Below, in pieces: positions 33,374-41,049 of a stretch of DNA of 46,076 nt. The notes beneath the pieces are model-generated. The model was given only the letters and a program-made list of their open reading frames with translations, was not told the DNA's origin and made no database searches. Source of the DNA: Xanthobacteraceae bacterium (GTDB lineage: Bacteria; Pseudomonadota; Alphaproteobacteria; Rhizobiales; Xanthobacteraceae); NCBI GenBank assembly GCA_030037645.1, contig JASHQI010000115.1:1-46076 (forward strand), given 5' to 3'. Each line of letters begins with the position of its first letter. The stretch's first letter is position 1. Both the position numbers and the translations under genes were made by a program.

Positions 33374-35440
33374 TTGAACCTCGGTGTCGCGTTCGCCCCA
33401 CTCATCAGCGCGCCGCTCTTATGGGCGACGATTGCTGCAGCCGTCCTGACCTCGCTCCTGCTGCTGCTCTCGCGCAGCCGCGGCGGCGCAGTCCGAACGC
33501 TGGCGCTGGCGTTGATCGTACTGGCGCTCTCCAATCCGTCGCTGACCCGCGAGGACCGGGATCCGCTGAGTTCCGTGGCTGTCGTCGTGGTCGACAAGAG
33601 CCCAAGCCAGAGTTTCGGCGATCGCACGCGCCAGACCGAGGCAGCGCGCGCCGCGATCGTTGAAAGGCTAAAACACATTCCCGGACTCGACGTGCGCGTG
33701 GTCGAGGCAGGCCAAGCGGATGGCGAGACCGACGGCACGCGGCTGTTCACGGCGCTCAGCTCGACCCTTGCCGACGTCCCGTCCGACCGCGTCGCCGGCG
33801 TTATCATGATCACCGACGGACGCGTCCACGACGTGCCGGCGAACGCAAGCGCGCTCGGTTTCAATGCGCCACTTCATGCGCTTATCACCGGCAACAAGAA
33901 CGAACGCGATCGTCGCGTCGCACTGATTGCCGCGCCGCGCTTCGGCATTGTCGGCCAATCGCAGACCATCACCTATCGGGTCGAGGATCAGGGCGCAAAC
34001 GAGTCGACCGCCACAGTGACGGTACGGCGCGACGGCGATGTGCTTGAAACGCGCGTCGTTCCTGTCGGCACGCCGCAGAACGTCGATATTCCGATTCCCC
34101 ACGGCGGCCCGAATATCGTCGAGATCGAGGCGTCACCGCTCGCGAACGAGCTGACGCAGGTCAACAACCGCGCAGTGGTCTCAATCGACGGCGTGCGCGA
34201 CAAGCTCCGCGTGCTGCTCGTCTCCGGCGAGCCCAATCCCGGCGAGCGGGCTTGGCGCAACCTTTTGAAATCCGACCCCTCCGTCGATCTGGTTCACTTC
34301 ACCATTTTGCGCCCACCGGAAAAGCAGGACGGCACCCCGATCAACGAGCTGTCGTTGATCGCGTTCCCGACACGCGAGCTGTTCCAGCAGAAAATCGGCG
34401 ACTTCCAGCTCATCATCTTCGACCGTTATGCGCGGCAAGGCGTGCTGCCGATGATCTATTTCGATAACATCGCACGCTACGTGCAGGACGGCGGCGCAGT
34501 CCTGGTCGACGCCGGGCCGGACTATGCAAGTCCGACGAGTCTCTGGCACACGCCGCTCGATGCCGTGCTGCCGGCGGAACCGAGCGGCGATGTGACCGAA
34601 GAAGCCTTCCGACCAACGCTCACCGATCTCGGCAAGCGCCATCCGGTCACCCGCGGCCTTGAAGGCGCCGACAGCAATCCGCCGCATTGGAGTCAGTGGT
34701 TCCGAATCGTCGATACCCGCAGCACGTCCGGCACCACCCTCATGCAAGGCCCGGACGACAGGCCGCTGCTCGTGCTCTCGCACGAAGGTGAAGGCCGCGT
34801 GGCGCTGCTGTTATCCGACCAGCTTTGGCTCTGGGCGCGCGGCTTCGAGGGTGGCGGGCCGCAACTCGATCTGCTCCGCCGGCTTTCACACTGGCTGATG
34901 AAGGAGCCGGACCTTGAGGAAGAGGCATTACGCCTGGATGTGAGCGGACATAACCTCGTGGTCCGTCGTCAGACCATGGCCGACCAGGTCTCGGACGTGA
35001 CACTGACCTCACCTTCTGGGCAAACGCGCGTGCTCAAGCTCGAGCCGACCGAGCCGGGCGTATGGGAGAGGAGCGTGACCGCCAACGAGCTCGGACTCTG
35101 GCGCGCCACCGACGGCAAGCTTCACGCCCTGGTCAATATCGGCCCCGCCAATCCGCTCGAGTATCAGGAGGTGACGTCGACCACCAAAGTACTGGCGCCG
35201 ATCGCTGCCGCGACTGGCGGCGATTCACGGCGCCTCGACGACGGCAACGGTCTCAATGTGCCGCGCATTATCCCTGTTCGCTCCGGCGATACCTATCAGG
35301 GCGACGACTGGATCGGCCTTAAAATGCGCAACGCCAGTGTGGTGCGCGGAATTGGCGTGATGCCGATCTTTACCGGCCTTCTCGGATTGTTGCTATTGAT
35401 CGGCAGCCTGGCCGGAACATGGGTAAGGGAGGGACGCTAG
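33374..35440 (+). CDS. membrane protein with VWA-like and glutamine-amidotransferase-like regions (Bat-type)
   Basis: A 688-residue protein. Two N-terminal helices lie at about 13-33 and 40-53, and a VWA-like domain from 68 keeps a MIDAS-like DKSPS (74-78) and the later MITDG (145-149). A beta-rich Ig-like region follows (about 185-270), then a flavodoxin/class-I-GATase-like domain (about 275-500; LRVLLVSGEPN, YVQDGGAVLVDAGPDY). One C-terminal helix (about 660-682) precedes a basic tail. The start is TTG 33374 with AGGAG six bases upstream. It is fourth gene of the MoxR operon. Its TAG and the TAG of the convergent GNAT gene share the same CTAG. Confidence 0.82.
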   Translation: MNLGVAFAPLISAPLLWATIAAAVLTSLLLLLSRSRGGAVRTLALALIVLALSNPSLTREDRDPLSSVAVVVVDKSPSQSFGDRTRQTEAARAAIVERLKHIPGLDVRVVEAGQADGETDGTRLFTALSSTLADVPSDRVAGVIMITDGRVHDVPANASALGFNAPLHALITGNKNERDRRVALIAAPRFGIVGQSQTITYRVEDQGANESTATVTVRRDGDVLETRVVPVGTPQNVDIPIPHGGPNIVEIEASPLANELTQVNNRAVVSIDGVRDKLRVLLVSGEPNPGERAWRNLLKSDPSVDLVHFTILRPPEKQDGTPINELSLIAFPTRELFQQKIGDFQLIIFDRYARQGVLPMIYFDNIARYVQDGGAVLVDAGPDYASPTSLWHTPLDAVLPAEPSGDVTEEAFRPTLTDLGKRHPVTRGLEGADSNPPHWSQWFRIVDTRSTSGTTLMQGPDDRPLLVLSHEGEGRVALLLSDQLWLWARGFEGGGPQLDLLRRLSHWLMKEPDLEEEALRLDVSGHNLVVRRQTMADQVSDVTLTSPSGQTRVLKLEPTEPGVWERSVTANELGLWRATDGKLHALVNIGPANPLEYQEVTSTTKVLAPIAAATGGDSRRLDDGNGLNVPRIIPVRSGDTYQGDDWIGLKMRNASVVRGIGVMPIFTGLLGLLLLIGSLAGTWVREGR

Positions 35441-35952
35441 CCCTCACGATCGTCCCATTCCGGCCGTAGCGGTCCGGACACGCCTTCGAAGGCGCTGGCA
35501 ATCAATTCGGCGACCAGAAGCCGCGCCGGATCGACCGGTCCGGGCATGATCGCTTGCCCCGGCAGGATGGGCTTAAAGCCAAATTTACCGTAGTACGGCT
35601 CATCGCCGACCAGGATGACCAGCTTGTGACCCTTGGTGCGCGCCTCGTTGAGCGCGCGCTCGATCAGGGCTTGGCCGACGCCGCGTTCGCGAAACGCCGG
35701 CTCCACCGTCAGCGGTCCAAGCAGAAGCGCCTTGGTTTCGCCAATACGCACCGGCGAAAGCCGGATCGAGCCCACCAGCAACGTGCCGATGCGCGCCGTG
35801 AACGACATGTTGAGACGATGCGCGACCTTTTCCCGCAAACGATAGGCAGCCTTGGCATAGCGCCCGGGACCGAACGTCCGTTCGTGCAAACGCTCGATCG
35901 CCGGCGCGTCAGCTTGCGTCTCCGGCAGGACGGTCAGCGAAATGTCGATCAT
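35437..35952 (-). CDS. GNAT-family N-acetyltransferase
   Basis: A 171-residue acetyltransferase. The acetyl-CoA loop RERGVGQALIERAL (the R/QxxGxG/A motif) follows the strand LLGPLTVEPAF, and the C-terminal region has YYGKFGFKPI, usual for small-molecule or protein GNATs of the YhbS type. ATG 35952 starts the family sequence; the open frame before it overlaps the neighbouring reductase region and is not convincing. Substrate unknown. It converges on the MoxR operon and shares its final four bases with it. Confidence 0.86.
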   Translation of the reverse strand: MIDISLTVLPETQADAPAIERLHERTFGPGRYAKAAYRLREKVAHRLNMSFTARIGTLLVGSIRLSPVRIGETKALLLGPLTVEPAFRERGVGQALIERALNEARTKGHKLVILVGDEPYYGKFGFKPILPGQAIMPGPVDPARLLVAELIASAFEGVSGPLRPEWDDREG

Positions 35953-36076
35953 CGCGCGCCGCGTAGCATTCCGATGGCCCGAGGTCCAGCCGAGGTCGGC
36001 CCTAAAACCCGGATTGGCTGCCTGACGCCGGCGGCAACAATGATTAAATTGATGCTGAAGATCAGTGGAGATGACG

Positions 36077-37042
36077 ATGGGACTGCTCGTCGACGGCGCC
36101 TGGCAAGAGGACGTTTCGCGCACCAAGGAGGGTCGCTTCATCCGCCCGGCGACACGCTTCCACCATTTCGTCACCGCAGACGCAGCGGCCGGCAAAGGCG
36201 ATTTTCCCGCCGAATCTGGCCGCTATCACCTCTACGTTTCGCTTGCCTGCCCCTGGGCGCATCGCACGCTGATCTTTCGCAAGCTGAAAAGGCTCGAGGA
36301 GGTCATCTCGGTTTCGACCACCGAGCCGCTCTACGGCAAAATGGGCTGGGAATTCGGCACTGCCCGCGGCGGCACGGCGGACATCGTGAACGGCAAATCC
36401 GCACTCGCCGAAATTTATCTGATCGCCGATCCGCATTATACCGGCCGCGTCTCGGTCCCGGTGTTGTGGGATAAGAAGCAACGCACCATCGTCAACAATG
36501 AGTCGTCCGAAATCATCCGCATGCTGAATTCGGCGTTCGATGCGTTCACCGGCAGAAGCACCGATTATTACCCAATCGAGCTGCGCGCCGAAATCGATCG
36601 TATCAACGAAATCGTCTACACGAACGTCAATAACGGCGTTTATCGCGCCGGCTTCGCGACCAGCCAAGAAGCTTACGAGGAGGCGGCGCGCGCCATCTTC
36701 GCGACGCTCGATCGACTCGAAGAGCGCCTGGCACGTCAGCGCTATCTCGTGGGTTCGCGCCTGACCGAGGCCGACTGGCGATTGTTTACCACGCTTATCC
36801 GTTTCGATACGGTCTATTACAGCCACTTCAAGTGCAACGTGCGGCGCATCGCAGATTACGCGAATCTGTGGAATTATCTTCGCGATCTCTATCAGGTGCC
36901 GGGCATTGCCGAGACGGTGAGCATCGATCACATCAAGCGGCACTATTACGGCAGTCAACGGCAGGTTAATCCGACCGGCATCGTACCGATCGGACCGCTG
37001 ATCGATTTTACCGCGCCGCATGATCGCGGCCGATTTTCATAG
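36077..37042 (+). CDS. yqjG: glutathionyl-hydroquinone reductase (YqjG/PcpF-like)
   Basis: A 321-residue xi-class glutathione transferase. The catalytic Cys58 lies in the family motif CPWAHR (58-63), and the start GLLVDGAWQ and downstream TDYYP / IDRINEIVYTNVNNGVY segments are diagnostic. It reduces glutathionyl-hydroquinones using glutathione, helping quinone detoxification. I chose ATG 36077 because GGAG at 36067-36070 stands six bases before it; GTG 36065 and ATG 36071 overlap that site. It stands as a single gene, divergent from GNAT. Confidence 0.92.
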   Translation: MGLLVDGAWQEDVSRTKEGRFIRPATRFHHFVTADAAAGKGDFPAESGRYHLYVSLACPWAHRTLIFRKLKRLEEVISVSTTEPLYGKMGWEFGTARGGTADIVNGKSALAEIYLIADPHYTGRVSVPVLWDKKQRTIVNNESSEIIRMLNSAFDAFTGRSTDYYPIELRAEIDRINEIVYTNVNNGVYRAGFATSQEAYEEAARAIFATLDRLEERLARQRYLVGSRLTEADWRLFTTLIRFDTVYYSHFKCNVRRIADYANLWNYLRDLYQVPGIAETVSIDHIKRHYYGSQRQVNPTGIVPIGPLIDFTAPHDRGRFS

Positions 37043-37045
37043 ATT

Positions 37046-37077
37046 GAAGGCGGGCCGCCCCTTCAAAGCGCGGCCCG
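37046..37077. terminator. GC-rich hairpin between convergent genes
   Basis: CGGGCCGC (37051-37058) pairs perfectly with GCGGCCCG (37070-37077) around an 11-base loop, and GAAGG/CCTTC (37046-37050 with about 37060-37064) offers an alternative stem. It lies between the stops of two converging genes, the place for a shared terminator, although no clear T-tract follows on either strand. Confidence 0.45.
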
Positions 37078-37102
37078 TCGGCAGCCACTCATATTCCGCC
37101 TC

Positions 37103-37432
37103 TTAGTAACAGACGTAAATTCTACGCCATCGCCATCCGAACGGCGTCAGCACATGCCGCCACTGATAGCAGCCATAGCCGTAGAACCACGGCCCACCGA
37201 ATGCGTAGAGACCGCCGTATCCGCCGCGAAAGCCACGGCCGCGGAACGCGAAGCCGCCGGGACCGGGTCCATGCGGGCCGGGACCATGCATGCCAGGCCC
37301 GGGGCCATGAATGCCTGGGCCGGGGCCGTGCATGCCCGGGCCGGAGCCCTTCGGTCCAGGAAAAGCCATTGCACCAGTTGTTGCAACGGCCAGGACTGTC
37401 GCGGCAGCGACCGCCATAATCATCTTGCGCAT
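37103..37432 (-). CDS. small exported Gly/Pro/His-rich protein
   Basis: A 109-residue protein with a signal peptide (MIMAVAAATVLAVATTGAMA, cleavage near residue 23), then a run of GPGMHGPG-type repeats (about 30-60), a GRGFRGGYGG segment, and an aromatic C-terminus with two Cys (GCYQWRHVLTPFGWRW...VCY). Small exported proteins with this type of ending are common in Bradyrhizobium relatives. The His-rich repeats could bind metal, but this is a guess. AAGGAG seven to eight bases upstream supports ATG 37432. Confidence 0.75.
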   Translation of the reverse strand: MRKMIMAVAAATVLAVATTGAMAFPGPKGSGPGMHGPGPGIHGPGPGMHGPGPHGPGPGGFAFRGRGFRGGYGGLYAFGGPWFYGYGCYQWRHVLTPFGWRWRRIYVCY

Positions 37433-37556
37433 GAATTCTCTCCTTCACGCATCGAGTGTCTGAGACAAAAACGTCTTGAGCCCTGCAATGGTTGCGAGCG
37501 GCGGCCACGCGATGACCAAGTGACGCGGCTACGGATTTTTTGGGAACCTTGCGCGT

Positions 37557-38039
37557 TCACCAAATTTCCGCGCCGGTACGCCCGTCGAGCGCTTCCGCGA
37601 CGCGCTCGCGCGTTGCTCGGGTCGTGCCCGCGGGAAGGGCTTCCGACGAAAAGAAGCCGTGCGCGATGATCTCGCGGTTCGGCTGCGGCGGCGCGGTCTG
37701 ACGGAACGAGCGCACGATATAGAGCGCGACGTGATCTCGTCGGGACGCGCGGCGATTAAAGTAGATCGCGAAGAGCTGCGGCGGATCGATCAATTCAATG
37801 TTGCCTTCCTCGCGCAGTTCGCGCTCCAGTGCTGCGGTGAGTGTTTCGCCGAATTCGACGCCGCCGCCGGGCAGATGCCATCCAGCCACGTAGCTGTGCT
37901 TGACGAGGAAGACGCGCCCCTGCGCGTCGAACACCACCGCGCGCACGCCGACCGTAAGGCCTCGCGCAAAACGCCAATAGATGTGCAGCAACCGCCGAAC
38001 CAGCGGCTCGAAACGGTGGCGAACCAAATCAAAATCCAT
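37557..38039 (-). CDS. Nudix hydrolase family protein
   Basis: A 160-residue protein with a Nudix box (GGGVEFGETLTAALERELRE then EGNI). The metal-binding REXXEE core is present; the Gly usually after EEx is Asn. The lead-in YVAGWHLPGG matches nucleotide- or NDP-sugar-type Nudix proteins, but the substrate is not readable. ATG 38039 follows a GGGGA ribosome site. Its 5' end faces the Irr-type box at 38149-38165, about 110 bases upstream, so it could be co-regulated with mbfA. Confidence 0.8.
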   Translation of the reverse strand: MDFDLVRHRFEPLVRRLLHIYWRFARGLTVGVRAVVFDAQGRVFLVKHSYVAGWHLPGGGVEFGETLTAALERELREEGNIELIDPPQLFAIYFNRRASRRDHVALYIVRSFRQTAPPQPNREIIAHGFFSSEALPAGTTRATRERVAEALDGRTGAEIW

Positions 38040-38148
38040 ACCGAGTCCCCATCGATCGAGAGAGCATCCGTTTCGCAGACAGCCAACAACGCCATTGTTG
38101 CCGATCAAAACAAGACACGCAGTCGGCATCAAATGGCCTTTTAAATTG

Positions 38149-38165
38149 TTTAGAATTATTCTAAA
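38149..38165. promoter_or_regulatory. iron control element (Irr box) upstream of mbfA
   Basis: TTTAGAATTATTCTAAA is a perfect 7-3-7 palindrome (TTTAGAA / TTCTAAA) and fits the iron control element bound by the haem-responsive regulator Irr in Bradyrhizobium and relatives. It lies 30 bases before the mbfA start, in a local AT-rich patch, where Irr would overlap the promoter and repress mbfA when iron is scarce. Confidence 0.8.
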
Positions 38166-38195
38166 ATACTTAGACAACCGATTGGGGATGATCAC

Positions 38196-39149
38196 GTGAA
38201 GCGATTTGCCGATCTTGGCGAGCGGGAAGTTCTTGCGCTCGCCATCTCCAACGAAGACGAGGACAACCGCATCTACCGTTCCTTCGCGGATGCGCTTCGC
38301 GGCTCATACCCAGACACAGCGGGAATGTTCGACCGAATGGCAGCGGAAGAGATCGCTCATCGCGACATGTTGATCGATCTTCATCGCAAAAAATTCGGCG
38401 AATTCCTGCCGCTGATCCGCCGGCAGGATGTGAAGGGCTTCGTCGCGCGTCGTTCGATCTGGCTCAATCGGCCGCTTGCGCTGGACGCGGTGCGCAAGTT
38501 TGCCGAGGCAATGGAATACGAGACGGCACGCTTTTATCGACGTGCAGCGCAAACGGTGAAGGATGACGCCGTGCGCGAACTGTTGGAGCGCTTGGCTGCG
38601 GCCGAGGACAAGCACGAAAAGCTCGCCCAGGACCTCGGCGTCAAGATTGCACCGAGCGCGCGCGCCGCCGAGGAGCGGGCAGCGCGGCGCATGTTCGTGC
38701 TGCAATATGTGCAACCCGGGCTTGCCGGGCTCATGGACGGTTCGGTCTCTACCCTCGCACCGCTCTTTGCGGCGGCTTTTGCCACCCACAACACCTGGCC
38801 GACATTTCTGGTCGGCTTTGCGGCCTCAGTCGGCGCCGGTATCTCGATGGGTTTTGCGGAAGCCCTGTCCGATGACGGTTCGCTCACCGGCCGCGGAGCT
38901 CCCGTGGTGCGCGGCGCAGTCTGCGGCGTGATGACCGCGCTCGGCGGCCTTGGCCATGCACTGCCCTATCTCATTCCGCATTTCTACGTCGCAACCTCGC
39001 TTGCCTTCGCCGTGGTCGCAGTGGAACTGATTGCGATCTCATGGATTCGCATGCACTTCATGGATACGCCGTTCCTGCAAGCAGCATTCCAGGTCGTGGT
39101 CGGCGGTGCGCTGGTTTTCGCCGCGGGCATTCTCATCGGCAGCTCCTAG
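38196..39149 (+). CDS. mbfA: membrane-bound ferritin MbfA (rubrerythrin-like domain fused to VIT1/CCC1)
   Basis: A 317-residue iron exporter. Residues about 10-150 form a ferritin-like di-iron domain with Glu/His ligands (SNEDEDN, AAEEIAHRD, MEYETARF, AAEDKHEKL). Residues about 165-317 are the VIT1/CCC1 membrane domain (GLAGLMDGSVSTLAPLFAAAFATH; FAASVGAGISMGFAEALSDDG). In Bradyrhizobium and Agrobacterium MbfA exports ferrous iron and protects against peroxide and iron overload, under Irr control. The start is GTG 38196 with GGGGA seven to eight bases upstream. An Irr box stands at 38149-38165. The stop codon lies at the edge of a family A repeat. Confidence 0.93.
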   Translation: MKRFADLGEREVLALAISNEDEDNRIYRSFADALRGSYPDTAGMFDRMAAEEIAHRDMLIDLHRKKFGEFLPLIRRQDVKGFVARRSIWLNRPLALDAVRKFAEAMEYETARFYRRAAQTVKDDAVRELLERLAAAEDKHEKLAQDLGVKIAPSARAAEERAARRMFVLQYVQPGLAGLMDGSVSTLAPLFAAAFATHNTWPTFLVGFAASVGAGISMGFAEALSDDGSLTGRGAPVVRGAVCGVMTALGGLGHALPYLIPHFYVATSLAFAVVAVELIAISWIRMHFMDTPFLQAAFQVVVGGALVFAAGILIGSS

Positions 39150-39268
39150 AGCATGATCCCGAAGAAGCCTGCCCTCGGACTTGATCCGAGGGTGAAACCG
39201 GTTTTCGGATAAAATCGTGCTCGAACAAGTCATTTAGACCTGATCCGATTCAATTGAATGGGATCAAG
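39146..39268. repeat. RIME-like palindromic element, family A, copy 2
   Basis: Begins CTAGAGCATGATC, the same left end as copy 1. Its first four bases include the TAG stop of mbfA. It has an extra internal hairpin (CCCTCGGACTTGATCCGAGGG, from 39172) not found in copy 1, then ACCGGTTTTCGGATAAAATCGTGCTC closing the first palindrome, and a second palindrome around GATCCGATTCAATTGAATGGGATC. Copy 3, with the same extra insert, lies beyond the next gene. Confidence 0.8.
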
Positions 39269-39274
39269 GTCGAG

Positions 39275-39344
39275 TGATCCAATTCCAACATTCACATCCC
39301 GGTCCGGCAGGCTCTCATGCGAATGTTGGAATCAAAGGACCACT
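39275..39344. repeat. palindromic intergenic repeat, family B, copy 2
   Basis: ATTCCAACATTC on the left pairs perfectly with GAATGTTGGAAT on the right, with the same order and the same ending (AATCAAAGGACCACT) as the copy at 2273-2340. It directly follows a family A element, so the two families form a composite repeat block upstream of the metallophosphoesterase gene. Confidence 0.78.
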
Positions 39345-39412
39345 GGCAAATACCAGGGCTAGGCTGCCACAAAATGCTGTTGGCGGGCTGATTCGCGTAT
39401 CATCATGCTGCG

Positions 39413-40285
39413 ATGTTCGTCCTTGCCCATCTGTCCGACCTGCATCAGGCGTCCCAGCCGAGGCTTCAGGAGCTTGCCAGCAAGCGCGGCCTTGGCTTCA
39501 TCAATTGGCACCGCAAGCGCAAATATATCCACCGCCCGGAAGTGCTTGAAGTCATCACGCGCGATCTGAAAACTTTTGCGGTCGACCACATCGCGGTCAC
39601 CGGCGATCTGGTCAATCTGTCGTTGCCTGTCGAATACGCCAGAGCGCGCGCGTGGCTGGAAACACTCGGACGCCCCGGCGACATCACCGTCATCCCCGGC
39701 AATCATGACGTCTATGTGCGCGGCGTCGAGCGGTTCTCCACCGAATTGTGGGGCGACTTCATGCACGGCGACGACGGTGTGGTGGGTTTTCCATTTGTGC
39801 GGCGACGCGGCAATGTCGCGTTGATCGCGCTCTCGACCGGCCTGCCGACAGCGCCGTTGCTGGCGACAGGCCAACTCGGCGCGCGCCAGCTTTCGCGCTT
39901 CGCCGAGGCGCTCGATCAAACCAGCGGATTGTTTCGCGTTGTGCTCATCCATCACCCGCCGACGAGTCCGCTGCGCCGCCATTTGCGGCGCCTGGTCGAC
40001 GCGCCGGATCTACTCCGCGTGCTTGCCGCCAACGGCGCCGAGCTCCTGCTGCATGGCCACGATCACCGGCGCTCGCTCGTCTGGCTCGACGGGCCGCGGC
40101 GAAAAGTCCCGGCGATCGGCGTGGCGTCGGCCTCGGCGCAAGCGCCTCATGGCGACGAGGACCCCGCCGGCTACAACCTGTTCCACATCGATGGCGAGGC
40201 AGGGGCGTGGCGCTGCGAGATGATCGCGCGGCAGCGCAGCCTCGATGGCGCCGTCGGCGAGATCGAGCGGCGCCTGCTGACTTAG
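39413..40285 (+). CDS. calcineurin-type metallophosphoesterase
   Basis: A 290-residue phosphoesterase with all metal motifs: HLSDLH (6-11), GDLVN, GNHDVY, HHPP and HGHDHR. The fold resembles bacterial 3',5'-cyclic nucleotide or phospholipid-type phosphodiesterases (CpdA-like), but the insert RGLGFINWHRKRKYIHRPEV is not diagnostic to me. No membrane helix. The gene is flanked on both sides by family A repeat elements (39146-39268 and 40283-40410) and its TAG stop is at the edge of the second one. Substrate unknown. Confidence 0.86.
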   Translation: MFVLAHLSDLHQASQPRLQELASKRGLGFINWHRKRKYIHRPEVLEVITRDLKTFAVDHIAVTGDLVNLSLPVEYARARAWLETLGRPGDITVIPGNHDVYVRGVERFSTELWGDFMHGDDGVVGFPFVRRRGNVALIALSTGLPTAPLLATGQLGARQLSRFAEALDQTSGLFRVVLIHHPPTSPLRRHLRRLVDAPDLLRVLAANGAELLLHGHDHRRSLVWLDGPRRKVPAIGVASASAQAPHGDEDPAGYNLFHIDGEAGAWRCEMIARQRSLDGAVGEIERRLLT

Positions 40286-40410
40286 CGCACGATCCGGAAG
40301 AGGCCCGCCCTCAGACTTGATCTGGCGGTGGATAGCGATTTTTCGCAAAGATCACATGCTCCACCAAACGCAGAGCGCCAAATCGATTCAACTTGGAGGA
40401 ACAGCTCTAT
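40283..40410. repeat. RIME-like palindromic element, family A, copy 3
   Basis: A diverged copy beginning TAGCGCACGATCCGG and ending CAGCTCTAT, with the same extra CCCTCAGACTTGATCTGG insert as copy 2 and the second-palindrome core AAATCGATTCAACTTG shared with copy 1. It overlaps the TAG stop of the metallophosphoesterase on one side and the TAG stop of the minus-strand gene ending at 40407 on the other. Confidence 0.75.
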
Positions 40411-40985
40411 TGGAGTGCCGCCACGAAGAGCGCGAGCGCGATTGCCACAAACGCCAGCACAAAGCCGATTGCCACCGCACCCAGCGTGCGCAATCGCCGC
40501 CTCCGGCGTTCGCGGAAAGCCTCGCTACCTACGACCCGTGTGATGAGCGCCGGATCCTCGTCGAGCGCCCGCTGCCGCTCGATGAGCCGACGCGCCACAT
40601 AGGTGGTGACCGCATCGACAATCGCCGGAATGTCGTGCGACTCGGCGAGCACATGACGCCCGATGCGAGTATCATGCAAAAATCGATACGTGCGCTTGTC
40701 GCGGCCCATGGCGACATGGGCGACGGGGTCAATCCACAATCGCGGCGTCTCGCCGCGGCTGACGCCACGGTCGAACAGATCGACTTCCCGCGGAATCTGG
40801 GCAAACAGCAGATCGAGCGCCTCGTTCAAAAGCTCGAGCCGGGCGACTTCCGCATCACGCAGATCAACGACAACGCTGGTACGCTCCGCCGCCTCGACGC
40901 GTGCCTGGCGCATCGCCTTTGACAGCGGCGAAGGCGCTTCCGTCGGCGTTCGTGGCGCGTCAGATTTTCGCTTACGACCCCACAT
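40407..40985 (-). CDS. hypothetical tail-anchored protein
   Basis: A 192-residue protein. Residues 1-30 are basic and polar (MWGRKRKSDAP), about 30-160 are a charged helical and beta region (VVVDLRDAEVARLELLNEALDLLFAQI; LWIDPVAHVAMGRDKRTYRFL). An Arg cluster (ERRRRRLRTLG) then precedes one C-terminal membrane helix (AVAIGFVLAFVAIALALFVAAL). The positive-inside rule puts the bulk in the cytoplasm. I do not recognise the family. ATG 40985 is chosen; the open frame upstream overlaps the SDR gene antisense-like and is a shadow. Its stop lies in a family A repeat. Confidence 0.65.
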   Translation of the reverse strand: MWGRKRKSDAPRTPTEAPSPLSKAMRQARVEAAERTSVVVDLRDAEVARLELLNEALDLLFAQIPREVDLFDRGVSRGETPRLWIDPVAHVAMGRDKRTYRFLHDTRIGRHVLAESHDIPAIVDAVTTYVARRLIERQRALDEDPALITRVVGSEAFRERRRRRLRTLGAVAIGFVLAFVAIALALFVAALQ

Positions 40986-41049
40986 GATCCGTCCGCTCCC
41001 CGCATGCGAATAATACACCAAGGGCCGGACGGGCAGAAAGACCTTGGAA

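Noticed and set aside
39146-40410. An insertion sequence or transposon around the metallophosphoesterase
   Set aside because: No transposase and no target duplications are seen; the flanking copies are short palindromic elements, differ from each other, and could have been placed independently.
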